Positions 43,230 to 52,329 of a stretch of DNA of 64,000 nucleotides are shown piece after piece. Numbering within the stretch: position 1 is the first letter of the stretch; each line of letters begins with the position of its first letter. The DNA lies in assembly GCA_024636835.1 (NCBI GenBank), contig JAGXGH010000052.1, positions 1-64,000 of the forward strand. Direction: 5' to 3'. A model generated the notes under the pieces. It was not told the origin of the DNA. It ran no database searches and worked only from the letters and a program-made list of their open reading frames with translations. Source of the stretch: Verrucomicrobiales bacterium (lineage in GTDB: Bacteria > Verrucomicrobiota > Verrucomicrobiia > Verrucomicrobiales > SLCJ01). The translations under genes were made by a program, and so were the position numbers.

Positions 43230-44315
43230 TTATTCGGTGAGGATTTGGATTAGATCCGGGTGACGGTAGATCATATCTCGACCCGAGCGCTCGCCGGTAA
43301 GCACACCTATCTTTTCAAGTTCTTTGAGGTAATTCGATGCCGTTTGGCGCTTGGCGATTCCCGCATCGACAACCGTGGCGATTCGGCAATAGGGCTGGCT
43401 GAAGATAAGTTCGACAAGCTCCTTGGAATATACGGTCGATGGTAGGTCGCGTTTGCAACGCTCGACGGTGGCGGCAAAGAGATCACGGATCGATAAAACG
43501 CGGCTGATTGTCCACTCGGTCGTCTTATGGAGCGCCGAAAGCATGTAGAGGATCCATTCCTCCCACGCGCCCTTAGTGGTGACATTCATGAGTAGCCGGT
43601 AGTAGTCGTTCTTTGTTTGGATAATATGGCGACTAAGATAGAGCACTGGAATATCCAATAATCCGGTCTGTAGGAGATAGAGAAGATTGATTATCCGGCC
43701 GGTGCGCCCATTTCCGTCGTCAAAAGGGTGGATGGCCTCGAATTGATAATGGAGCAGCGCGAGTCGAACGAGAGGGTCGAGATCGTCTTGCGGATGGGAA
43801 AGATAGTCCTCGAAGTTTTTTAAGAGTTTTCGCATCACGTCCTGCCCGGCGGGAGGTGTGTAGTAGGCTTTCCGCGTTATTGGGTTGGCCAGGACGACTT
43901 GATTATTTGCGCGGAAATCCACGGGTTCTCCACGCAGCGTGGTGCAGAGTTCTGCGATCAACTCTAGATCCATCGGCTTACGGCGAATGGCTCGCGACCC
44001 GAGGCGAAGTGCCTCGCGGTAACGAAGCACTTCTTTGGTGTGTGGGTCAGTGGCTTTTGATTCGTCGAGTGCCGCACGAAACAACGAGTCCTGTGTGGTG
44101 ACGATATTCTCGATTGCCGAGCTCATTTTCGCTTCCTGAAGGGGAATCGCATTGATCAGCATGGCTTGGTTCGGGAGCGTCTGTCCGAGTCCCTTGAGCT
44201 CGGCAATGGCGCGGTTGGCAGCGATGCATTTCTTCAATACGGCACGCGTCTCTACCTCCCCGCCGGGCGGAAGTGTGGGGAGGTCGTTGAAGGGTGAGTT
44301 CAGATCAAAAGCCAT
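43230..44315 (-). CDS. Fic-domain AMPylator-like protein with HTH
   Basis: 361 residues. The catalytic motif HPFDDGNGRTGR begins at His196 and matches HxFxDGNGRxxR. An N-terminal inhibitory helix SSAIEN (residues 65-70, pattern SxxxEN) marks a class II Fic protein in which Glu69 blocks the active site. After the Fic domain a winged-helix-like C-terminus (ELIFSQPYCRIATVVDAGIAKRQTASNYLKELEKIGVLTG) is recognised as a DNA-binding module; it is listed here in parts: FSQPYCRIATV, AGIAKRQTASNYL and ELEKIGVLTG. Such proteins transfer AMP to protein targets. Its own promoter has six TGTCGA half-sites (44316-44427), suggesting autoregulation. Confidence 0.93.
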   Translation of the reverse strand: MAFDLNSPFNDLPTLPPGGEVETRAVLKKCIAANRAIAELKGLGQTLPNQAMLINAIPLQEAKMSSAIENIVTTQDSLFRAALDESKATDPHTKEVLRYREALRLGSRAIRRKPMDLELIAELCTTLRGEPVDFRANNQVVLANPITRKAYYTPPAGQDVMRKLLKNFEDYLSHPQDDLDPLVRLALLHYQFEAIHPFDDGNGRTGRIINLLYLLQTGLLDIPVLYLSRHIIQTKNDYYRLLMNVTTKGAWEEWILYMLSALHKTTEWTISRVLSIRDLFAATVERCKRDLPSTVYSKELVELIFSQPYCRIATVVDAGIAKRQTASNYLKELEKIGVLTGERSGRDMIYRHPDLIQILTE

Positions 44316-44427
44316 ATATGTCGAACTGGAAGTGATATTTCGACATATCCTGTCAGATCGGAGATATTTTGTCGATCAAATCGACGGATATACGAGTAAT
44401 TGTCGATTTAGAGACGATTTTTCGACA
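44316..44427. promoter_or_regulatory. Cluster of TGTCGA inverted repeats ahead of fic
   Basis: ATATGTCGAA at 44316-44325 pairs exactly with TTCGACATAT at 44339-44348; GTCGATCAAATCGAC at 44371-44385 is a perfect palindrome; TGTCGA at 44401-44406 pairs with TCGACA at 44422-44427. Three dyads with six half-sites, directly at the fic start, form a probable multi-site operator. Confidence 0.75.
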
Positions 44428-44505
44428 TGTTTAATGGCGTGAGATACCTTTGATGAAGATGGTATTAAATGGCGCGGGCGGAATTTAGGACGATGGTGCA
44501 AGCCA

Positions 44506-44958
44506 ATGCATCCAAGCCCTATCGCTGGTTTTCCGCGCACTACCCAAACTGATTCGACGAATCCATGCATGACCTGCGGTGCCTGTTGTGCATTTTTTCG
44601 AGTCTCATTTTATTGGGCGGAGGCGGACGATGCGAAGCCTGGCGGTGTGCCGGTGGAGATGACCGAGCGTGTCGGAGTGAGTCGACTGGCAATGCGCGGG
44701 ACCACTGCCAGCCAAGCGCGATGCGTGGCATTGACGGGAGCCGTGGGGCAATGCGTCTCTTGCACGATTCATCCATTGCGCTCGTCCACTTGCCGAGACT
44801 TTGAGGCATCATGGGAAAATGGCGAGGCCAACCCTGACTGTGACAAAGCGCGGGCTGCTTATGGCTTGCCTCCACTCGCTCCACCAAGACCAGATACCGA
44901 TGATGACGCACCGAAGCCGCTGACACCGATTAAGCCTAAGCGAAAGCGCGCGGCATAG
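44506..44958 (+). CDS. YkgJ-family cysteine-cluster protein
   Basis: 150 residues. CMTCGACCAFFRVSF at the N-terminus and CVALTGAVGQCVSCTIHPLRSSTCRDF in the middle (Cys-rich blocks CVSCTIHPLRSSTCRDF and CMTCGACC) match the YkgJ/DUF3109 Cys cluster that binds zinc or an Fe-S centre. A Pro/Lys/Arg-rich tail ends the protein. Function unknown. The gene runs divergently from fic with an operator-rich gap, so it might share its control, though its own promoter is not defined. Confidence 0.87.
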   Translation: MHPSPIAGFPRTTQTDSTNPCMTCGACCAFFRVSFYWAEADDAKPGGVPVEMTERVGVSRLAMRGTTASQARCVALTGAVGQCVSCTIHPLRSSTCRDFEASWENGEANPDCDKARAAYGLPPLAPPRPDTDDDAPKPLTPIKPKRKRAA

Positions 44959-44992
44959 AATCGATGCTCGGTTCATCGTTTCCGGTGTTTTT

Positions 44993-45130
44993 GCCGCAGG
45001 CTTTTGAGTGCGGTGGGTATCACCGCTTTCACGGCAAGGTGGACATGCCTTGGTGATTCCTGACCATGCTCTATCGTCGCGCAAAAGAAAACAAAAGCGG
45101 CAGTGCCAGCCGCACTCAAAAGCCTGCGGC
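44993..45130. repeat. Long imperfect inverted repeat (REP/MITE-like)
   Basis: The 21-bp segment 44993-45013 (GCCGCAGGCTTTTGAGTGCG plus G) is the exact complement of 45110-45130, and similarity continues inward for about 20 more bases with several substitutions. The intervening 96 bp have no gene. It may be a REP-like element or a bidirectional transcription stop between ykgJ-like and rsgA. Confidence 0.85.
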
Positions 45131-45351
45131 TGCCCATCCACCGAAAAAAAACACACCCAGTGAGAATGAGGGCAGCTTGAGCTGTGCTGGTAGCTCGATC
45201 CGCATTGTCACCAATGCAGCTACAAAAGGATACGTATAGGTAGATCCCATACAATAGGTGAGCTTGAACTTCTCTAAGTGAGGGAAGATAGGTATCGTCC
45301 GCGAATCGCTCCAAATTCTCACGAATTCGGCTACGCCTGATGGCTCACTTG

Positions 45352-46449
45352 TCAGCGCTTTCGATTCAGGCCGGGATGATCGTCATCTTCGTCGCGGAGG
45401 CGTTTTTTGGACTTCGCGTGAATGGCGCGCTTGCTTCTGCGCTCGATGTTCATCTGGCGCTTCTTTCTGCCAGCGAGAAGGGTGGCGATCTCGTCGTCGA
45501 GTTTGAGGAAGCCTTCGAAGCGCTCGGGAGAAAGTTTGCCTGTCTCAAGAGCGGCGCGGACCGCGCAGCCGGAATCGGAGCCGTGCTTACAGTCGTGGAA
45601 TTTACAGTCGCGAGCGATCTCTGAAATATCGGCGAAGCGATCGCGCAGTGTGCCTTCGTCGGTCCACATGTGGACTTCGCGTATGCCTGGGTTGTCGATG
45701 AGGATTCCGCCATCAGGAAGCACGACGAGCTCGCGTGCGGTGGTAGTGTGGCGTCCTTTTCCAGTGCGCTCGTTGATGTCATCCACCCACTGGTATTCAT
45801 CGCCGAGGATGTGGTTGACGATGGACGATTTACCGACGCCTGATGAACCGATCAGCGTGACGGTGACGCCTTTTTTGAAGTAGGCATCGAGCGACTCCAG
45901 GCCGTCCTCTTCCACAGCGCTGGTGATATGCACATCGGAGTCGGGGTTGAGTTCTTTAATCTCATCACGCACAGCCTCAGATTCTTCTTTGGTGTATAGA
46001 TCCGATTTGTTAACGAGAATCACCGGCTTGGCCTTACTCAAACTGATGAGGGTGAAGTAGCGTTCCATCCGTCGTGGATTGAAGTCGCTTCCCGGATCAG
46101 TGACAACAACCACGACGTCCACATTGGCCGCCATCACCTGTTCTTCATTGGTCTTGCCCGGCGCCTTGCGAGAGAAGCAAGTCTGGCGTGGAAGTCGGGC
46201 TCGAATCACCACATCGTCGTCAGTAACATCGAGCGCCACCCAATCACCGACCGCGGGAAGTTCGGCGTCGGATTCGGCATCGTGGTAAACCTTGCCGGAC
46301 ATGATGACCTCGTGCTCATCGAAGTCACCGGTCAGAGCTCCATAGGTGATCTTGTTGTCGCGGATCAGCCGTGCAGGAATCCAGCCTTCCTTCTTAAAAG
46401 GGGCGAATGCCTTTTCGTGTTTCTTGTTCCAGCCGAGGTCGCGAAGCAT
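45352..46449 (-). CDS. rsgA: Ribosome small-subunit biogenesis GTPase RsgA
   Basis: 365 residues. Circularly permuted GTPase: G4-like NKSDLYTKEE comes before the P-loop VTLIGSSGVGKSSIVNHIL and is followed by TGKGRHTTTAREL and DNPGIREV. The Cys cluster CKFHDCKHGSDSGCAVRAAL after residue 290 is the zinc finger. An N-terminal OB-like domain (YHDAESDAELPAVGDWVAL) is present. It releases factors from the 30S subunit in late assembly. The leader contains degenerate heptamer repeats. The last ~30 residues are basic and low-complexity, longer than in E. coli. Confidence 0.95.
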   Translation of the reverse strand: MLRDLGWNKKHEKAFAPFKKEGWIPARLIRDNKITYGALTGDFDEHEVIMSGKVYHDAESDAELPAVGDWVALDVTDDDVVIRARLPRQTCFSRKAPGKTNEEQVMAANVDVVVVVTDPGSDFNPRRMERYFTLISLSKAKPVILVNKSDLYTKEESEAVRDEIKELNPDSDVHITSAVEEDGLESLDAYFKKGVTVTLIGSSGVGKSSIVNHILGDEYQWVDDINERTGKGRHTTTARELVVLPDGGILIDNPGIREVHMWTDEGTLRDRFADISEIARDCKFHDCKHGSDSGCAVRAALETGKLSPERFEGFLKLDDEIATLLAGRKKRQMNIERRSKRAIHAKSKKRLRDEDDDHPGLNRKR

Positions 46450-46452
46450 TTT

Positions 46453-46486
46453 GGAGTAGCGGGTAGCAGGTAGGTAGTAGGAAGGG
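46453..46486 (-). repeat. Heptamer repeat in the rsgA leader
   Basis: Plus strand AGTAGCGGGTAGCAGGTAGG and following bases fit a degenerate 7-bp unit of the type RGTAGNN, four to five units. On the mRNA it is a C/T/A-rich leader (CTACCTA, CCTGCTA, CCCGCTA, CTACTCC) ending 4 bp before the start codon. Confidence 0.75.
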
Positions 46487-46495
46487 GAGTGTCAC

Positions 46496-46708
46496 TCAGT
46501 CTTCCATGACGAAGCGCTCTGGGACGGGCGTTCTGCGGGGTGGGCGGGATTCGATGGGGCGGGCAAACCACGCACAGGTGCGGTCGGCGATTTCGTCCAT
46601 CCATTCGTTGTAAGTCGGCGGCGGAGTGGTATGGCGTTTCAAGGGGGCGGAGGGAGTTGGAAATTCCATGGCCGTTTGATCGTCGTTCGTTGTAGGTTGG
46701 TCGCTCAT
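46496..46708 (-). CDS. Small protein, partner of the nucleotidyltransferase
   Basis: 70 residues, overlapping the upstream nucleotidyltransferase gene by 4 bp (ATGA), a sign of translational coupling. It is Pro/Thr-rich with an acidic end (PERFVMED) and no known motif. In operon with the nucleotidyltransferase above and rsgA below, it may be the partner of a two-gene system; the tight coupling is the only support. The middle part (YNEWMDEIADRTCAWFA) could be a helix that binds the enzyme. Confidence 0.55.
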   Translation of the reverse strand: MSDQPTTNDDQTAMEFPTPSAPLKRHTTPPPTYNEWMDEIADRTCAWFARPIESRPPRRTPVPERFVMED

Positions 46709-47274
46709 TGGTCTGCGAGGCGTTTGGAGAGGATTTGAGATGCGTCTGGTCCACCGTATGCGTTCAATAGAGCCGAGATGTCTGGGTCAGTCGGGTCAAT
46801 GTTGTGCTGCTGCGCGATGATCTCGATGTCTTGCCAATCAGTTGCAGTATCTCGACGGGATGGAGATCTCGTGGCGTGAAGTTTTAAGCAGATGAGATGA
46901 AGTGCGGATGGAGTTTTGAGCGATGTTCCGGCAAGGGGAATTTCCACAGCATCGGCATTTAGTTTTTTCCAAGTGCCTTCGTTCACAATCATGAAATCTA
47001 GTGGAGGAAGAGCGATGTTTGGTGGGGCGAACTGAAGAAAAGCTTCTGTAGAATGAATCGGAATGTATCCTTTATGAACGAGATGTGATTTCCACCGATC
47101 AAGGGCGGATTCTGGAATGAGTAGGTCGATATCTCTGGTGAATCTAGGGACGCCGTGGTGAATCGCCGCGTTGCCTCCAATCACTAGGCACGGTAGCTCA
47201 TTCCTAGTAGCTTCTTGTGCGAGCGAAGAAAGTGCATCACGCAGGGGGTTTCTGGGGGTTTCCATTGTTGCCAA
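46705..47274 (-). CDS. Nucleotidyltransferase-fold protein (DUF6036/AbiEii-like)
   Basis: 189 residues. The N-terminal LVIGGNAAIHHGVPRFTRDIDLLIP is the GG-x-A-x-x-x-G-x-x-R-x-T-x-D-x-D core of a polymerase-beta-like nucleotidyltransferase, with the metal-binding Asp pair in DIDLL. Later LHLICLKLHATRSPSRRDTATDWQDIEII (the K...D/W end of the DUF6036-type fold) fits proteins often found as the enzyme of toxin-antitoxin-like pairs. It overlaps the small gene downstream by 4 bp. Function is unproven. Confidence 0.75.
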   Translation of the reverse strand: MATMETPRNPLRDALSSLAQEATRNELPCLVIGGNAAIHHGVPRFTRDIDLLIPESALDRWKSHLVHKGYIPIHSTEAFLQFAPPNIALPPLDFMIVNEGTWKKLNADAVEIPLAGTSLKTPSALHLICLKLHATRSPSRRDTATDWQDIEIIAQQHNIDPTDPDISALLNAYGGPDASQILSKRLADQ

Positions 47275-47300
47275 GTTACACTGTGAAACTGGAGCTTGTC

Positions 47301-47397
47301 ATACCAAATCTTGGTATTGATCTGACGCGAGCGATAGTGAAACCGGCTAATATAGTGCTGATTGTGTGCGGCGAATAGTCATGTCTTTATTCGGAAG
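47301..47397 (+). repeat. 97-bp dispersed repeat, copy 3
   Basis: Begins with the palindrome ATACCAAATCTTGGTAT and continues TGATCTGACGCGA; ends TTTATTCGGAAG. Aligns with copies at 9225 and 33604. Intergenic, between the nucleotidyltransferase gene and the aspS terminator. Confidence 0.85.
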
Positions 47398-47435
47398 CGC
47401 TATCAGTAGAGGAATTCGTGGATAAGCGAGAATAA

Positions 47436-47470
47436 AGAAAATGCCGGACGCGGGTGAACCGGTCCGGCAT
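47436..47470 (-). terminator. Intrinsic terminator of aspS
   Basis: Stem ATGCCGGAC / GTCCGGCAT (9 bp) with a 12-nt loop, 27 bp past the aspS stop on the minus strand and followed there by TTTTCTTT. Confidence 0.85.
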
Positions 47471-47496
47471 TGATGGAATTTCTGGTAAGTCTGAGA

Positions 47497-49314
<1,818 letters not shown>

Positions 49315-49320
49315 TTTTTT

Positions 49321-49361
49321 GAGTAGCAAGTAGCGGGTAGGAAGTAGCTAGTAGTTAGCAG
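49321..49361 (-). repeat. Heptamer repeat in the aspS leader
   Basis: Plus strand GAGTAGCAAGTAGCGGGTAG and onward is about five units of a degenerate RGTAGNN heptamer (minus strand: CTACTAG, CTACTTC, CTACCCG, CTACTTG). It ends 6 bp before the ATG. Confidence 0.75.
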
Positions 49362-49504
49362 GGCGTAAGTTGAACGGATATTCGCTCTTTTCCAGTGCTT
49401 ATTCACGGTAATTTCAAGAAGGGGAAGTTGTACTGCCACGTATCAAGATTGTGATTCGACTCTCCTTTGGATCGGTTGAAGCCCTGTGATTTAGAATTAG
49501 CATG

Positions 49505-49560
49505 CTGGGCATGGGGGAGATGCCGCTCGGCACGTGCGGCCTACATAGGGGAATGCCGCC
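49505..49560. repeat. REP-like palindromic repeat, copy R1
   Basis: CATGGGGGAGATGCCGCTCG followed by GCACGTGCGGCCTACA matches 52238-52276 after recF almost base for base, and a second short unit ATGCCGCCCGGTGCG follows. It lies in the 364-bp aspS-hisS gap, which has no gene. Confidence 0.75.
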
Positions 49561-49678
49561 CGGTGCGAGGTAATTTTCAGTGTTTTCGGTCACCCTTCTC
49601 GCCACGTTTTTTTCAAACGTAGCTACTTTCGGGAGAAAGTGGCAGGGCGATGAGTCGCATGGAGAAAACTTTCGTGTT

Positions 49679-50965
49679 CTAAGCGATGAGGTTTTTGGTG
49701 TCGGATGCCTCCATGAGCGAGCGCACGGATTCGACGAGATAGTCAAATGTCGTGTTGGTCTCTTCGCGGGTCTTGAGGTTTTTGACACTGATTTCGGGGA
49801 ACTCGCTGCCGATGATCACAGCGAGTTTGGCACCTAGCTTTTCTGCGCTCTTGAACTGCTTGTCGAACTTGGCGGAGGTGAGCGGGAAGTCGGTGGACAT
49901 GTCTGCGTCTCTGAGTTTCTGCACCACGGAGAGTGCAGCCGCACGCTCACCTTCGTCGGCGACGACGACAAAAACATCGGCGGGCGTTTTTGCTGTGAGG
50001 TATTCTTCGAGCCTTGCGAGCGGCTCAGCGGTTTCGCGGATGAGATCGAGAATCACCACGTTGCCCATCGCATAGCCGACGGCGGGTAGGTCGACCTTGC
50101 CGTTGGACATCAGCGCGAGCAATTGATCGTAGCGCCCACCACCGGCGATCGCGCGGTGTTTGCTCTTCAAGGAGAAGAGTTCGAAAACCGCGCCGGTGTA
50201 GTAGGCGAGTCCGCGGACGATAGAGAGATCGACTTGCACGAAATCAGCAAGTCCGCGCTCGGCGAGGCTGTCGGTGATCGGGTTGAAAAGTTCGGCGGCG
50301 GCTGATGGGTTAGCGATAAATGCGCGGACGTCTTCGATGGCGATGCCGAGTTCATCGAGTTTCCTTTCGGTGCTTTCGGGGTCTTTTTCGAGTTTGTCGA
50401 GCGCCGAGAGGAACTTCGGCAGGTCGTCGACCGGCAGTTCGCGATCGGCGAGGAAAATATCCCAGGCCTTGCGATCTGAGAGGCGGATTTTTACGTCTTC
50501 GCAGGTGAAGCCGAACTCGCGCATCACGTCGATGAGCATCGCGATCAGTTCGGCATCGGCAGCCGGTGAGGACTCGCCCACGATATCGTTATTGAATTGA
50601 ATGAACTCGCGGCGTCTACCTCGTTGCGGACTTTCTGCGCGGAAGCAGGACCCGATCTCAAACCATTTTAGCGGCTTGGGATAGTTGCGTTGATTTTTGC
50701 TGGCAAGGCGAGCAAGAGATGGTGTGACTTCAGGACGAAGTGCCAAGTCGCGCTTTCCCCGGTCGGTGAAACTGAAGAGTTCGCTGACGATTTCATCGCC
50801 GGATTTCTTGCGGTAAAGCTCGGTGAACTCGATGACCGGGGTTTCGTATTCGACGAAGCCGTAGCGCATGGCGATTTTGCGCCAGGTTTCGAAAAGGTAG
50901 TTACGGGCGTTGAGTTCCTCGGGGAGGAGGTCTTCAAAGCCTGGAGGTGTTTCAATATTAGCCAT
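49679..50965 (-). CDS. hisS: Histidyl-tRNA synthetase
   Basis: 428 residues from ATG 50965 (MANIETPPGFEDLLPEELNA). Class II synthetase: motif 2 region FEIGSCFRAESPQRGRRREF, the histidine-binding loop VRGLAYYTGAVFE, motif 3 'LPAVGYAMG' and a C-terminal anticodon-binding domain (FVVVADEGERAAALSVVQKLR). It attaches His to tRNA-His. The preceding 364-bp gap to aspS and their matching leaders suggest separate promoters with the same leader type. Confidence 0.95.
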   Translation of the reverse strand: MANIETPPGFEDLLPEELNARNYLFETWRKIAMRYGFVEYETPVIEFTELYRKKSGDEIVSELFSFTDRGKRDLALRPEVTPSLARLASKNQRNYPKPLKWFEIGSCFRAESPQRGRRREFIQFNNDIVGESSPAADAELIAMLIDVMREFGFTCEDVKIRLSDRKAWDIFLADRELPVDDLPKFLSALDKLEKDPESTERKLDELGIAIEDVRAFIANPSAAAELFNPITDSLAERGLADFVQVDLSIVRGLAYYTGAVFELFSLKSKHRAIAGGGRYDQLLALMSNGKVDLPAVGYAMGNVVILDLIRETAEPLARLEEYLTAKTPADVFVVVADEGERAAALSVVQKLRDADMSTDFPLTSAKFDKQFKSAEKLGAKLAVIIGSEFPEISVKNLKTREETNTTFDYLVESVRSLMEASDTKNLIA

Positions 50966-50969
50966 TGGG

Positions 50970-51001
50970 AAGTAGCGGGTAGGTAGGAGGAAGTAGCTAG
51001 G
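50970..51001 (-). repeat. Heptamer repeat in the hisS leader
   Basis: Plus strand AGTAGCGGGTAGGTAGGAGG and AAGTAGCTAG, again a degenerate RGTAGNN heptamer run; AGTAGCGGGTAG is identical in the rsgA leader, and TAGCGGGTAG in all three. Confidence 0.75.
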
Positions 51002-51099
51002 GCAAAGAGTTTGGAATTGTGTTGTAGATTTAGAGCGGGAAAAAGCGTGGCGCAAGGTTTGGTGTTGCGGTATGGGGGGCGACACGGCAAGGGTGGGGG

Positions 51100-52170
51100 A
51101 TGTCTCTCACGCGCCTCCGTCTCTATCAGTTCCGTTGTTTCGACAACGCGACGATCGATGTGCCGGATGATGCCCGAATGATCGCCTTTGTCGGTCCGAA
51201 TGCGGCGGGGAAAACGTCCATATTGGAAGCTGTCTGTGTGTTGCTTCGGCTGCAATCTCCTCGGGCGTCAGCGCTGGGCGAGCTGATTCGTTTTGGCGAA
51301 GAGAAAGCGGCGGTCGAAGGTGCCTTTGGCGACGGGATCTTGCGGTGGGTTCAGTCGGCGAAATCGCGTCGGCTTAGTGTTGATGGCGAAAGATGTGGTA
51401 GGTCGGCGGACTACCTGGCGCACAGTGGATTGGTGGTGTGGCTGGGTAATGATGACATTATGTTGATTCGCGGCGGCGGCGATGGTCGACGGCGGTTTCT
51501 CGACTTTGTGGGCAGTCAGTTGTTTCCAGAATATCGTCCATCGCTTAGGGCGTATGATAGGGCGCTGCGTTCGCGGAATTATTTGCTCAAGAAGCCGGGC
51601 GTGAGCGAGAGCCAGCTCGCTGCCTATGCAGCCGTGATGATTGAGCATGGCGAGAAATTGATTGCCATGCGGCGGGTGTTGATTGAAGAACTTGCCCCCT
51701 TGGCGGATGCCGCGCAGCGTGCTGTGAGCGGACGTGACGAACCCTTGCAATTGGCGTATGCGCCCAGTGTTGCCGAGGGTGGTTTTTCTACGGCGTTAAA
51801 GGAAACCGTTGACGAAGAGCGACGAAAAAAGTCGACGGTGGTCGGTCCGCACCGAGATGATATGGAATTGGCTCTGTGCGGTATGCCGGTCGGACAATTT
51901 GGTTCCGAAGGACAGCAGCGTACCGCGGTTCTCGGTTTGAAGCTCGCTCAAGCTGAACTGCTGAAATCGCACTGTGGAAAGCCGCCGGTGATTCTGATCG
52001 ACGATGTGTTTGGTGAGTTGGATACCGACCGCCGTCAGCGGTTCATGGATCAGTTACCCGAGGGGAGTCCCCGCTGGATCACGACGACGAATTTGGATTG
52101 GGCCGATGATGCGCTGTTGGAGAAAATGAAAGTTTTCGAGGTGAGTGATGGGAAGGTGTCTGGATTGTAG
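51100..52170 (+). CDS. recF: DNA replication/repair protein RecF
   Basis: 356 residues; normal RecF length. Walker A VGPNAAGKTSILEAV near the N-terminus, LRSRNYLLK, the signature FGSEGQQRTAVLGLKLAQAEL and Walker B VILIDDVFGELD. RecF with RecO/RecR loads RecA onto gapped single-stranded DNA. The neighbours here (hisS, argD) are not the usual dnaA-dnaN-recF-gyrB set, so the gene is relocated, as in several phyla. The stop codon overlaps a REP-like element. Confidence 0.95.
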   Translation: MSLTRLRLYQFRCFDNATIDVPDDARMIAFVGPNAAGKTSILEAVCVLLRLQSPRASALGELIRFGEEKAAVEGAFGDGILRWVQSAKSRRLSVDGERCGRSADYLAHSGLVVWLGNDDIMLIRGGGDGRRRFLDFVGSQLFPEYRPSLRAYDRALRSRNYLLKKPGVSESQLAAYAAVMIEHGEKLIAMRRVLIEELAPLADAAQRAVSGRDEPLQLAYAPSVAEGGFSTALKETVDEERRKKSTVVGPHRDDMELALCGMPVGQFGSEGQQRTAVLGLKLAQAELLKSHCGKPPVILIDDVFGELDTDRRQRFMDQLPEGSPRWITTTNLDWADDALLEKMKVFEVSDGKVSGL

Positions 52171-52276
52171 GCCGGACGTGCCGGCCGGCATTTTGGATCA
52201 GGTGAAGCCTGGTGGAATTAAAAAGTTTGCATGTCGTGCATGGGGGGAGATGCCGCCCGACACGTGCGGCCTACAG
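52166..52276. repeat. REP-like inverted pair at the recF 3' end (R3 inverted, R2)
   Basis: TGTAGGCCGGACGTGCCGG, then CCGGCAT (52166-52191), is an imperfect complement of ATGCCGCCCGACACGTGCGG and CCTACA (52251-52276); together they can form a long hairpin over about 60 bp. The right arm is copy R2 of the repeat at 49505. It probably ends recF transcription. Confidence 0.75.
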
Positions 52277-52329
52277 ATGGGGAACTGTAGCAACTTGACG
52301 TCGGCAAGCATGCAGACGACAGATAAGGC

